Shown here one piece after another: positions 1-11,441 of a DNA stretch of 64,000 bases. The translations under genes and the position numbers were made by a program. How positions within the stretch are numbered: the first letter of the stretch is position 1; every line of letters begins with the position of its first letter. The notes beneath the pieces were generated by a model. The model was not told the DNA's origin, searched no databases, and saw only the letters and a list, made by a program, of their open reading frames with translations. Source of the DNA: Prinia subflava (taxonomy: Eukaryota; Chordata; Aves; Passeriformes; Cisticolidae); the NCBI RefSeq assembly GCF_021018805.1, contig NW_026960609.1, forward strand, positions 3,596,001-3,660,000. Reading direction: 5' to 3'.

Positions 1-2319
1 ATATCTTAGCAAGGGTTTGGGGTTTTTTGGGGTTTCCCCCCCCCACAGATTTAGCTCCTAAAATTATCCTCAAGAACACAGCTTCAACTGCTATCACTTT
101 GTCATTCTTTATTTGCTGAAAGATTTTGGGCTGGAGCTGCTGAAAGCGCCAGTGGAAACCACTGGGGACTCCCTGACAAAGATTCCCCAGCACAAGCCTC
201 TCACCCTCTGAGCAGCGCTAGCAAACAAGAAATACACAGTCTTTGGGAGGGAAAAAACCCTGCGCTGAACAAGACACTGGCTGCATTTCCTAAAGAAGTT
301 TGCACAAGTGCTCAAAAACCAAGAAAAGATTTGACTCCCAACTGCCAGGAAGTTGGGAATGTATTTCAAATGCAAACAGGGAACTCATAAGCAGCTAGGT
401 TTCAAATTACTGGCAATCTTCTACTGACACTTGTAATTACACTGTTGATAAGACACTGTATCTGAGGATCTTTTCTTTTGACGTAATTTTTGCATGCTCA
501 TATTTGTGCCTGAAATTCTGTAGAGAGGGAAAAATCTTGGTCTCTTCTGGACAGCCTAAGTTTTCTATGGACATCTTTCAACAGCCTACTGCATTTCTTC
601 CACAGATCTGCCTAATCCCCTTGCAGATGCTCCTAAATCAGAATACATACTATTTCCTTGAAGGTCATTGCACCAAGATTCTCAGTGCCTTTAGGAGCAC
701 ATTATTTTGGTATGGATAACTTTGAGGATACACTAGGACCCCCCCTTGATTTGAAGGGATCATGCACAAAGAAAAGTGTCAAAGCATCCACCCATGAAAA
801 TTTTTAAAGGGAACAAGGAGCCTAATAAGGCTCAAGTGCATTTCTGACTCCTGGTTTCAGGGAAATTGATGCAGCCCTAGCTGCATTCTCCACTTTGGCA
901 GCAGAGGGTGTTGCCAGAATACTGAGTGCCCCTGCAAAGATATCCAGGACTGGTCAGTCAGGTGTGACTGCAGTGTGTCCAGAGCCTCCATATCACACAA
1001 GGATCACTTAGGAAGAACAGGACCAGTTAATGATTTCAACCTCCTTTTTCAGTATCACCCAAAGTCCATAAAATTTGTTCATCCCATACCAAACTGTGTG
1101 GCATTCTCACTCCTAAGCCTCATACACAGTTTCTGCAGTGATGCCTGAAAATGAAGTCAAACATTAGACTAAAAACAACAGTTCAGTAGTTTTGTGATTC
1201 AAAGAGAAAAGGACTGACCAAGGACTGCAAGCTTGAATCTGAACTGCTCGCACTGTCACACTTGGTTAGGACTCCTGCAGACCAGCTGCTGTTCAGAATC
1301 CTGCTCTGCCATCTACCACACTCCCCCCAAGCCCAGCTGTTCCCATGGACACTGCACCCACTTCCCACCACATGAAAGCTTCCAGGACATTCCACCACAC
1401 GCACGAGTGTCACTGCTGTTTCTTCTGCTCCTTAGCTTTAGTGTATCTTACTAAGGAAGCCAGAGAAATACCTCCACAAGCATCAGGAAAACTCATGGTT
1501 GATGCTGAAGGGCTGTAGGTGAAATCACAGAAAGTTTACCTGGTTAGTTAAGAGAACTGACTAATTTATGGGGGAAAAGAAAAAAACTTCCTTGTTATGT
1601 ATATCTTTTTCTCCTTTCAGATGTGAGTATCAGCTTGTTAGCTAACTGCTTCATAATGAAGACATCCAAGCCAAAACATCCAGGACTGTTTCATTAAATT
1701 ATTTACCGCTTTTCAAGAGACATCAAGCTTAACAGAAAAATGAGTCTTCAATTACAGTAATTTCATAGTTCTTCCAAAGAACATCAGTACATGAATGAAG
1801 TGCTACTGTAAACACATTTATAAACTCAAAAAAACCCCTCCCAAAAACACGTCAGTTCCTTTACTGCGCCCAGAACTTGTTTTCAAATGCAGGTTTGTAA
1901 GTATGTTTCAAATCCTCTAATACACTTCTTATTTTCATCTCTATAATGAATAAAGCTACTATGATTCTGCTGTCAATCAAAATTCTGCCCTACTGCCATC
2001 TCTTTACTGCTAATTAGTGCCTCCTTTTCTTATTAGCCATGTCAAATATTTGCAACTTGGTGAGCAAATACAGCATTTTCACTTACAATTAGCATGATGC
2101 TTTCCTGCTAAGACTGAAACATGAACAAATTTGGTCTTCCTGTGAAACCAGCACGACGTTTCCTAAGTCTATAGCTACTAATAAAAAAAGTCCTCACTGT
2201 TAAAAGGGGTAACCAGACAAAAGTTACAAAAAGCATAAGCCTGAAACGCTCAAGATTTCCAAGGGCAGATTTAATACAACACAGCTTCTTTAAAACTCTT
2301 TCTTTTGAGCAGTGCAAGT
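1..2319. other. Host DNA, no gene recognised
   Basis: This is unique-looking, moderately AT-rich sequence. It contains only short open frames without family motifs, and no repeat termini or RNA gene that I can recognise. If the CpG island to the right is a promoter firing leftwards, this stretch would be its first intron. Confidence 0.5.
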
Positions 2320-3100
2320 AGCCCAAAGCTGCGCTCTCGGAAAGGGAAGCGCAGCAGCGAGAGCAGCAGCTCCCGCCGCCCCATCGCGCCGGCTGTCCTC
2401 GCACGCCGTGCGCCTCCGGAGCATCACCCGCACCGCTGCACCCAGCAGGGCCCGGACGGCGGCCCGGAGCTAAAATCCTTCCCCCCTCGCCCCGCCCGCG
2501 GGCACCTTCCGCCGCCCGCTGCCCCCTCGGCCCGTGCGTCCCTCCCCGCTCACCTCGGGCGTGCAGCTAGCGCCAGCTCTCAGCGAGAGCCGCGGCTCCC
2601 GGCCCGCTCCGCCCGCCGGCCCCGACCGCCTCTGGCCGCGCCCCCGCCCCCGGCCGCTCCTGCCCCCAGCCGGCTCCTGCAGGCAGGGCAGGGCAGAGCA
2701 GGGCTGCCGTCGGACCCGGGGGCAGCGGGGCAGCCCCACCGGGCGGGCTGCACCCCCGCGGCCGGACACAAAGGGGCAGCCGGGGCGCAGTGAGAGCCGC
2801 TGCCGGGAGAGGCACCCCTGGGCTCGTCCTGCCCCGGCACAGCCCCAGCCCCGCAAGGAAGCCGGAGCCGTGCCACCAAACGCCTTCGGGCTTTCGCACA
2901 GCAAACGCCTCCTCTGCCCGGGAAGAGGCGGCGGCCGTCGAGCGCCCCGGAACGCGCCCCTGCCCCGCGCAGAAAGCGCCCACCAGCAGCAGCCGATGGC
3001 AGCCGGGAGCGAGGAGGAACCGCGACCTCCGCTCCTGCCCGGCACGCTTTCAGAGCGGGCACCCTCCCTGCAGCTTTTCTCCGGACAGCTGCTATAGACA
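2320..3100. promoter_or_regulatory. CpG island, probable host gene promoter
   Basis: GC content and CpG frequency rise sharply here compared with both flanks. All six frames are open for long stretches, which is a composition effect and not evidence of coding. CpG islands of this size usually mark vertebrate promoters and first exons. No TATA box or recognisable protein is visible. The direction is not certain, but a good splice donor on the minus strand near 2553 favours leftward transcription. This is the only host regulatory feature I can support in the window. Confidence 0.7.
2548..2557 (-). promoter_or_regulatory. Candidate splice donor of a host first exon
   Basis: Read on the minus strand, the sequence is CCCGAG followed by GTGAGC, a near-consensus donor inside the CpG island. 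It would end a noncoding or short coding first exon lying between about 2554 and 3000, with an intron running left. I cannot identify the gene or the next exon, so this remains a candidate. Confidence 0.35.
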
Positions 3101-3646
3101 CCTTCTGAGCTGGTGTCGTTATTCAAGGACTAAATGAGCCGCTTCAGTATTTGCGAAGTGCAGGATTTCCCTAAAGGCCTGTTAGTGAATCAACCGAAGA
3201 TAGGGATTTAACCTCACCCGTCATGGTCACGCATGCACAGCAGTTGTGTCGCTCTTCTGCCGGGAGCACTAAAACAAAGCCACCTCCTCTATGGCTAGGG
3301 CTTATAGACCTCTACATCGGCAGGTCATCAATGAATGCAAACCCACAGACTCACAGAATCAGTGTAAGTTTACAGAGACCTCTGAGATAATCAAGTGCAA
3401 CAGTTAACCTAGCATCACCATGTTCACCACTAAACCACATCCCCTAGTGCCACATACACAACTTTTGAACCATCTACACATCTGCCCCTTATGACAGGAA
3501 CAAGCGTTTTAAGCAACTCTTATGCCATCGAGCAGCAGGAGTATGTGGTCTATGTTCTTGAGCAAAACACGTGAGATCCTTAAAACACCTTAAAATACAG
3601 CAATATAGTGGGAAAATTTACAAACTGATGTACCATAATAAAAAGA
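3101..3646. other. Host DNA between CpG island and provirus A
   Basis: No gene or repeat is recognised. The last six bases before the provirus, GGCTCC at 3647-3652, are the left copy of its target site duplication. Confidence 0.5.
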
Positions 3647-3652
3647 GGCTCC

Positions 3653-4042
3653 TGTAACTGAATTTCTTAGAGATTGTGGGCATGATGTGCTGTGGAATGA
3701 GATTTGAGCTATCCCAAACTGGGCCTCAGATTTGGGCCTGCTAGGCCTCAGATTTGGGCCCGTGTAGTAGATAAGCTTGTGGCGCAGTTAGAAATTTGGT
3801 TAAGGCGTGTGTACAGACTGGATAGGACAATTAGAGTGGAATCACGGTAGCTGCCTTAAACTGAGATAGTTTACATATTTGTTCACGCTGAATGCCAATA
3901 AAAATGCACCTGCAACTGTAAATTATTTTGCACTGTATAAAACCAGCCATTTGGAGAATAAACAGGAGAACGTATGTTTTAACCATATTCGTTGTATCGT
4001 GCATTGCTCTGTTCCAGCTCCCATATAGAGACCCTGGGTTCA
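3653..4042 (+). repeat. 5' LTR of provirus A
   Basis: The LTR runs from TGTAAC to GGTTCA. U3 contains two copies of a GGCCTCAGATTTGGGCC unit near 3720-3765. A TATA box (TATAAAA, 3936-3942) lies just before a polyadenylation signal (AATAAA, 3957-3962), so R must be short. It matches the 3' LTR at all but two positions. It is also clearly related to the LTR of element C from the phrase GCTGCCTTAAACTG onwards. Confidence 0.95.
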
Positions 4043-4045
4043 TTC

Positions 4046-4066
4046 TGGCACCTGGAAAACAGGGAC
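4046..4066 (+). promoter_or_regulatory. Primer binding site of provirus A (lysine-tRNA-like)
   Basis: Four bases after the LTR, TGGCACC is followed by a few extra bases and then AACAGGGAC. This resembles the lysine tRNA binding sites used by betaretroviruses and lentiviruses, but with an internal insertion. The tRNA assignment is tentative. Confidence 0.5.
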
Positions 4067-4370
4067 AATTTTTTATTTTTACTTCAATGCAGTCTTGATT
4101 TTATTACGCTTTAATGCAGATTTTATTTTGAATTTTTAATTTTTCATTTGAATATGAATTTTGCTTTAATGCGGTGAAAGACTCTGTGCTTGGTTTACTC
4201 AGTGTGCAAAATTCGGACTGAATATCCGAACCAGCCACGGAGCAGTGCCGAGCTCACAGAGCTGGGGCTGGAAGCGTGACCTGTCTGCTTCACCTGGAGG
4301 GAAACAACGGCACACAGTGGAAAGGAGAGGTAAGCGGCCGTGCATGAAAGAAAAGAATCGAAAGTAAAAA

Positions 4371-6590
4371 ATGGAGAAAGAACTTCACGTGGCAATGGAG
4401 CTTCTCGCAACTATTGTCTCTAAAAGGGGCGAGAAAATAAAAGAAACTGATATAGAGCAGTTAACCCTACGGGCCAGGAAAAAAGGAAAGCTAAACCAAC
4501 CATCGCTTCTTTTTAGTGAAGCAGAATGGAAAGAAATAGGTGAATTATTATGGGACTGTGCTATTTCGCAAGGAAAGGAAAGTAAGGTGGCAACAGATTA
4601 AGGCGTGATTTGGAAAAAGGTCATAAATACCTTGCAAGTTTTCGCCGCTGAACGGCGAGCAGCTCAAGCAGCCATCCAAGCTCTAGAGGGGGCAATCCCC
4701 CCGCCATCCGATTGGGAAGTGCCTGCTGCCGAGCCAAAAGAGCTGAAAAACCATCCAGAGTTGCGAGATTTTTTGGTATCAATTCCACACATCACGTGAA
4801 AGGGAACGCAGCTCCAGTGTGCTCCTCTTTATGTGAAGTAATGGACACAGCCACGAGCCATGTGAGCCGATCACCGGAAGTGCTCCCATTGGCCCCCGGA
4901 AAGAATGAAAGCAAACAGGAAATGCCCCAGTGACCAGGCTCAGGAAGCATAGTGAAAGATGAGGAGGCAGGCGAGGCTGAAGGCGGAGTTGGGCGGGCAC
5001 AAGTAACACAGCAGGGAGGTGAGGTTCAGGGAGGTGCCGAGAGCGGGGCGGCGCCGGTTCTCCCTTCACCAGAAAGGGAGCGGATGACACAAGCACATGT
5101 TACCAAAACAAACATGGCTGCCCCCATTGCTACTTCCGGAAACTCAGACCCGGTCCAGTCTGACCTTCCCACACCGCTGCAGCCAGCACCAGAGCAGCCC
5201 GCCACCCATTCACAGGCAACCCATTGCCCCCTGCCAGAATCTGACTCAGAAGGAGAGGTTTCTGAGCCCGACGTCTGTTGCACACCCCAGCCACAAGAAA
5301 AAGTACCGCATTCGGATGAATTACAACAAATAATAACTAAACTCGCCGAGCTTTCTAATTGCCATAGCCAACTTGAGCAGCAAGCAGTTGCAGCATCCAG
5401 AATTTCTCCACAAAAAATGCACAATTTACCAGCTTTCCCTTCTTTGCAATTCAATCAGGCATTGCTGCCTGCTGCCCAGTAGATGGCGCTGCCTGCCACC
5501 AAAACAGACCCAATTCAAAAACACTGGGCTGGTGTTTTAAAAGAAGCTGTTTTAGATGGTGATTTTAAAGCTGCTAACTCCATTGTCTGCTCAGTAATCA
5601 TAGAACAAAACCACGCTAAGTGGGACCCCCACGAGTGGAAGGTTTTGCAATCGGCCAAACAGACTGTCTCAACCCACGATATTAGATCTGAAGCAGCCAA
5701 AAATATCATACAATGTATTTTAACTGCTGATCCCCTTTGTCCAGCAGATTGTTCCAGCATTGCATCTTTGCTATTGACACCCTCGCAATTTCTTATTTTT
5801 GAGAGGGAATGGAGACTCTTAGCCACCGAAGAGGCTAATAAGCATCAAATAGTGGGAGACCCATTTTATGGAATCCAGCCAGATATGTTGATAGGGCAAG
5901 GTCCTTAAGCAACCACCAACGTACAACTGACATTTCCAATTGAAATCCATCATCTGTCTCAGGCATTAGCCCACAAGGCTTTACTACTGGTGCCAGACAA
6001 GAAAAAGCCTGCATCATATGCAAATGTTAAGCAAGGAGCCACTGAAATTTATGGCCAGTTTATCGATCACTTATCTGCAGCTTTAAAAGATTCCCCAGAC
6101 TTACCCACAGATGTGCAAGAACATCTGTTTCATCCCCTTGCTTTTGAAAATGCTACGAGCACACCAGGACTGTGTTAGCTTCCCTTCCTCAAGACTGTGG
6201 GGTCGATGAGATGTTAGTAAGAGCAACCAGAGAACAGAAGAAGCAAACAGCAGCATTCACAGCAGTTATGCAAAATGCAATGCAACAACAGGGACATATC
6301 ATTGCAGCTGCATTGACAGGAAAAAATATCAGCCATTCCAGCAATAACAGAAGACCACCAGCTGGCATTGTTTGATTCCGCTGTGGTGATACAGGCCATT
6401 TCAAGCGAGCCTGTCAAAAGACTGTGGTGTCACAAATGTAATGCAGACACCCACGCCACTGAAGCTTGTAGGAAGCAGGGAAACTTCAAAGCCAGTGTGC
6501 TAAGGCAGCGCGCCAAGACACAAATCAATGCCTTGACCCACAAGACCCCAAAAAATGGTTTCTTAGTTAAGAATAGGCCTGCCACATGAA
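4371..6590 (+). pseudogene. gag: gag of provirus A, disrupted
   Basis: The remains cover all domains of a betaretrovirus-like Gag. Matrix starts at ATG 4371 and is open for 76 codons. A phosphoprotein/proline-rich segment lies in another frame at 4952-5482. The capsid N-terminal domain is at 5483-5908, and the capsid C-terminal part with a recognisable major homology region is near 6025-6075. The nucleocapsid zinc knuckles are near 6370-6475; the second keeps its C-X2-C-X4-H-X4-C spacing. Breaks include stops ending at 4601, 4799, 5482, 5908 and 6178, a TGA at the first cysteine position of the first zinc knuckle (6373-6375), and frame changes near 4800-4950 and 6180. No full Gag can be made. 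The matrix closely resembles that of element C. Confidence 0.85.
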
Positions 6591-7310
6591 GAAGTCTTGG
6601 TGTGGATATAACAACAGCAGAAGAAGTTACAAGACAAAGAAGTAACCCTGATTCCCACCAATGTATATGGACCGATGTACAGCACAATCTCTCTAGTTGG
6701 AGGTTTATTGCTAGGAAGATCCTTCACAGGCAAACAAGGTGTAATCATAGTTCCAGGAGTTATCAATGCAGATTACACCGAACAAGTGAAAATAATGGCT
6801 TATGCTTTGCAACCACCTTCAGCCATTCCAAAAGGGAGCAAAATTGCTCAAATTATCCCATTTGAAAATATTTTACCACATCGTCAGCGGCCAAAAGGGC
6901 CAACTGAACCAGAAAGAGCACATGGGAGCTTTGGATCAACTAACCACAATGTTTTTCTTACAATAAGCCTGAAAGATCACCCGCGCATCATGGTGAAATT
7001 ACAACGTGGTAAACAGATCGTCACCCGGTCACCCCTTCTCGACAAGGGGGCAGACATTTCCATCATCAAACAAATGCACTGGCCGCCTAATTGGCCTCTG
7101 CAACCTCCCTACACCCACGTTGTAGGAGTGGGCGGAATGAGTATTCCCTCAGTGAGTGCAGACCCTATCAGTATTATCTTTGAAGACAATCAAGTCATTG
7201 TGACTCAGCCCTATGTTATGCTTTTGCCCGAAGAACTTCCAGGATTGCTAGGCCGAGATGTGCTTTCTCAACTGGGAATTGTTCTAACCACTAACCAGCA
7301 TTTTCCTTGA
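6591..7310 (+). pseudogene. pro: dUTPase-protease (pro) of provirus A, active site altered
   Basis: The frame from 6675 to 7310 is open for 211 codons. Its first half is a dUTPase domain, with the conserved stretch around INADY near 6765 and a glycine-rich C-terminal context. Its second half is a retroviral aspartic protease ending in the typical GLLGRDVLSQ segment. A dUTPase fused upstream of protease is a betaretroviral arrangement. The catalytic triplet, normally Asp-Thr-Gly, reads Asp-Lys-Gly here (near 7040), which should abolish proteolysis. A stop at 6587-6589 separates it from the nucleocapsid region. Confidence 0.85.
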
Positions 7311-9905
7311 TGGCCACTGCAGAGCAGCCACCCATTTTAAAAATCACCTGGTTGACTGAAATTCCTGTATGGGTCCAGCAGTGGCCAATGAAAGAAGAAA
7401 GGCTGCAAATTACTAAGCAATTGGTACAAGAGCAACTAGAAGCAGGTCACATTCGGCCCTCAGTGAGTCCATGGAACACACCAATTTTTGTTATCCCTAA
7501 AAAATCATGAAAATGGAGATTATTACATGATCTCCGCAAAGTCAACGAACAAATGCAAGCAATGGGTGCTTTACAACCAGGCCTGCCAGCACCAACTATG
7601 ATACCTCAAGGGTGGAACATCGTAATCATCGATTTAAAAGACTGCTTCTTCACCATCCCGCTTCATCCACAGGACACTCAATGCTTTGCCTTCACTGTGC
7701 CATCTATCAACAGGGCAGCCCCAGCACAGCAATATGAATGGACCGTATTGCCCCAGGGGGGCAGAAACTCACCAACAATGTGTCAGTTATTTGTTAATTG
7801 GGCCTTGCAACCCATTAGCCAGCATTTTTCTAGTGCAATGATTTATCATTATGTTGATGACATTCTTATTGCCACTAAACAACCATTGGCAGAAACAGAT
7901 TTAAACTGGTTGATTGCACAATTGAAACATCGTGGACTGACTGTAGCCCCAGAAAAAATACAGCGATCAGCTCCTTGGAAATACTTAGGTTGGCTGATCA
8001 CAAGCGTAGAAATTCGCCCACAGAAGATCACTTTACACATGAGCATTTCCACCTTGCATGATGCTCAGAGACTTTTTGGAGACTTGCAATGGGTTCGTGC
8101 CATTGTAGGAATCACCAATGATGATTTACAACCATTTCTACCATGGCTTCATGGTAGTGATGCCAGTAGTCCCCGAAAGTGTACCCCTGAACAACAAAGA
8201 GCTTTAAATCAGGTATCAGAAAAGTTACAACGTAGTTGGAGTGCTCGCCACATAGAGCATCTTCCACTGTCACTTTTCCTTTCCAATGCTGATGCCTGTC
8301 CATTTGCCATTGTTTTTCAATGGCAAAAGAAAAAGGGGGAACACCCGTCTAAGTTTAGGTCAACAGCAAGTGTGGTGGAATGGGTGTTTTTACCTGTGCA
8401 ACCAAAGAGCCGTGTTATGACCAGAACAGACGCTCTTGCTGCATTGATAAGAAAGGGTAGGGACAGAATTATAGAGATAGATGGAAAGGAACCAGCAGAC
8501 ATCAGTGTTCCTGTCAGAAGTGAAGATTTAGAGTGGAAGCTGAGACTTTCTGTTGCAACGCAAGAAGCGTTGTTGGGTTTTACATGTGTGGTTCACAACC
8601 AGCAGCCAAAAGGCCCGATGTGGACTCTAATTACATGCTATCAATGGCTAGCTAGCCCTTTGTGCTCCTTGACACCAGTTAAAGGCAGAACAGTTTTTAC
8701 TGATGCCGGTCGAAAACCAAGAGGGGCTGTGTGTGCATGGCAACAGCAAGGAGGAATGGATGCAACATTTACTTAAGAGTGAAGCGGGAGACAGTCTGCA
8801 AACCCTTGAACTGAGAGCAGTGTGTTGGGCTTTACAGACCTGGAACAAAGAACCACTCACTGTTATTTCAGATTCTTTATATGTGGTTGGAGTCGTGCAA
8901 AGAATTGAGGATGCACTCATCAGGACCTCTCAAAATCAGTGCCTTGGAAAACTGTTTTTGCAACTAAGAAGAGTACTGAAACAGCGTCAGCATGCCTTTT
9001 GTGTTATGTATATTCACAGCCATCAGTGCAACAGCGGTTTAGGAGAAGGCAACGCACTAGCAGACGCTGCAGTCAGTTGCGTTACCCATGTCCCTCCAGA
9101 AAACAAATTTGTGAGGGCTCGCGACAGCCATGAGAATTTTCATCAAAATGCTAGGGCCCTGCATCGACAATTCCAGATTTCCCTGAACGATGCACAGGGG
9201 ATTCTGCATGCCTGCCCTCAGTGTAGTCATCATGGGCCTGGCCTTGGCCTGGGCATGAACCCAAGGGGAATGAAAGCTTTAGAATTGTGGCAGATGGACG
9301 TAACTCATGTTCCAGAATTTCGAAGATGGAAATATGTCCATGTCACTCTTGATACTTATTCTAAATTCATCTCGGCCACAGCGCAGTCAGGCGAGAGAGC
9401 TTTGCATGTTGAAAGACACCTGACCATTTGTTTTTCAGTAATGGGAGTGCCTGCAGAAATTAAGACCGACAATGGTCCAGCCTATGTCGGTCAGCGAGTT
9501 GCTAGATTTCTGCAGAAGTGGGGAGTCAAGCATACCACCGGAATTCCTCACTCTCCTACTGGTCAAGCCATTGTAGAAAGGGCTAATTGGATGCTGAAAG
9601 AATATTTAGCAAAGCAGAAACAAAATTATGAAACTGACATAACTAGCCGATTGTCCAAAGTACTGTTTACTTTAAACTATTTGTGTTTAGCAGAAGGAAG
9701 AGAAGAGCCTGCGGTTGTCATCCATCACCATGCAGTGAAAGAAGGAAGACCACAAGCAATTCCAGGGCTTTATGTTTATCACAAAAACATGTGAACGGGC
9801 GAATGGCAGGGACCGAGTCCTGTGTTATTTAATGGTCGTGGTTATATGTGTTTCCACAGGCGAAGCAGGACCTGTTTGGGTGCCGAGCCAATTTACCCGT
9901 GCATG
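7307..9905 (+). pseudogene. pol: pol (RT-RNase H-integrase) of provirus A, disrupted
   Basis: The reverse transcriptase palm and fingers are clear, with the catalytic YVDD at 7850-7861. RNase H begins with Thr-Asp at 8699-8704, followed after a frame change near 8730-8775 by the Glu of LELRAV, the Asp of ISDSLYV and the final Asp of ALADAA. Integrase has its H-H-C-C zinc region near 9130-9225 and a full catalytic triad: Asp at 9297, Asp at 9468 and Glu at 9576, with the last two 35 residues apart as in the D,D35E family. Breaks are a TGA at 7508-7510 early in RT, the frame change in RNase H and a TGA at 9792-9794 before the integrase tail. The coding remnant continues to about 9905 and overlaps a likely env splice acceptor. 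Confidence 0.9.
9850..9861 (+). promoter_or_regulatory. Candidate env splice acceptor of provirus A
   Basis: TTTCCACAG followed by GC lies at the end of pol and upstream of env, where retroviruses place the subgenomic acceptor. The pyrimidine tract is short, so this is tentative. Confidence 0.3.
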
Positions 9906-10134
9906 TCCGTAGTCAGCCATACCAGCTAACAGTGATAACCACAGTGACAGCAGTGATTTACCTGAAGCACCTTGTGAAGACCCTGAGACTGCTGAAAATT
10001 GACTTTTGGATTAGAAAAAATAGTTATACAGTTACAGTTATAAGATTAGGTTTAGCAATAAGTCATTTTTAAGATTTAAGATTAAGTAATAAGCAGGTGC
10101 TGTTTGTTTTGCTTTTCTACGAGAGACAACCAAA

Positions 10135-11441
10135 ATGATGAATGGAATGTTAGGTGTTGGAATGTTTATTTTAGTTAATGTTTTAATAGAAAGAGGATCA
10201 GGAATGCTTGAAATTGACCCAAGACAAAATATGTGGGTCACTTGGGCCGATCGGAGTAAACAAGATTCATTTTGCTTGTCTTTAGCCACACCATCAAATC
10301 CTTTTCAGACTTGCTTGATTGGAGTCCCAGTGGACTCCATTACAGAGTTCAGAACCTGGTCTCAAATCAAAATTAATCCAAATAATGTTTTAGGAACGCA
10401 AGCTGTTGCCATTGCGCAGAGTCTTAAAGTTGCTAGTACTAAGCCCCAAGAACTTGATCTTTTGGGTTCTGTGCCGGGGAATTACTGTTTGATCTTTGGG
10501 CATTTTATCATAAATTCAAGCTTGCTAATTGTAGACAAACGGCAACTGAAAAATGGCAACACTTCTTTGTCTCCCCAGTCCCCACTGTATTATAACTATA
10601 CTGAGTACTGTAAGAATTGGACTGAGTCTGTAACGCCATTAACAGGTGTTGCAAGAAAATTACCGCCAGGGATCTTTCTCATTTGTGGAGATAGAGCCTG
10701 GTCTGCAGTGCCTCAAGAAGCTATAGGAGGTCCATGTTATTTTGATAAATTAACATTGTTTGCTGCATTCATCAAGTTTTAGGGTTGTCTCGAAAGACCT
10801 GATGAGTCAAACGCAGTATGTCTCAACTAAGCCCTAACTGTAAAGATCGAGTTGAGTTATGGCAACCTGCAGCTGTAATCTCAGTGTCATTTCTTGCCCC
10901 AGGAGTTGCTTCAGCGCAAGCCCTGATGCAGTTGAAAAACTTAGCCTGCTGGACAGGAAAACAAATTAATATAACATCTAATTTACTAAGTGAGCTTGCC
11001 AAAGATGTTAATGAAATTTGTCATGCTGTTCTCCAAAACAGAGCTGCGGTTGACTTCCTCCTTTTAGCACAAGGGCATGGATGTGAAGAATTTGAGGGCA
11101 TGTGCTGCATGAATTTATCAGACCATTCGCAATCAATTTACAAGCAGCTGTCACAGCTAAAAGATAACATGAAAAAACTTGTAGTTGTAGACACTCCGTT
11201 TGACAAATGGCTTGGATCATGGGGTTTTACTGGGAGGATCAAAGATTTGATCTGTTTTAGTTTAGTGGTACTCATTGTTATTATAGTTATCTTAATTATC
11301 ACGCCTTGCTTGATACGATGTATGCAAAAATTAGCCAGCCGTGCCTTAGCATCAGTTTGGGTAGCTCAAAAAGAAAAAGACGGAACTGTAACTGAATTTC
11401 TTAGAGATTGTGGGCATGATGTGCTGTGGAATGAGATTTGA
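10135..11441 (+). pseudogene. env: env of provirus A: SU fragment plus nearly complete TM
   Basis: The SU part (10135-10782) is open for 215 codons from an ATG. It contains the segment LPPGIFLICGDRAW common to avian ERV envelopes, but it is short for a full SU. A stop and frame change at about 10780-10818 separate it from TM (10818-11441). TM has a hydrophobic stretch resembling a fusion peptide, a helical region with the conserved LQNRAAVDFLLL motif, a CX6CC motif near 11085-11110 and a membrane anchor near 11250-11310. CX6CC marks gamma- or alpharetrovirus-type envelopes that link SU and TM by a disulfide. No furin-type cleavage site is evident. The last 55 bases of the frame, including the stop, lie inside the 3' LTR. 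Confidence 0.85.
11369..11386 (+). promoter_or_regulatory. Polypurine tract region of provirus A
   Basis: A purine-rich run ending AAAAGACGGAAC directly precedes the 3' LTR. It is interrupted by pyrimidines, and the corresponding site in element C is a better run. It also codes for part of the Env cytoplasmic tail. Confidence 0.5.

Noticed and set aside
2305..3137. Several long overlapping open frames on both strands in the GC-rich region
   Set aside because: They occur in all frames and strands, and the products are Pro/Ala/Arg/Gly-rich without domains. CpG islands yield such frames by composition.
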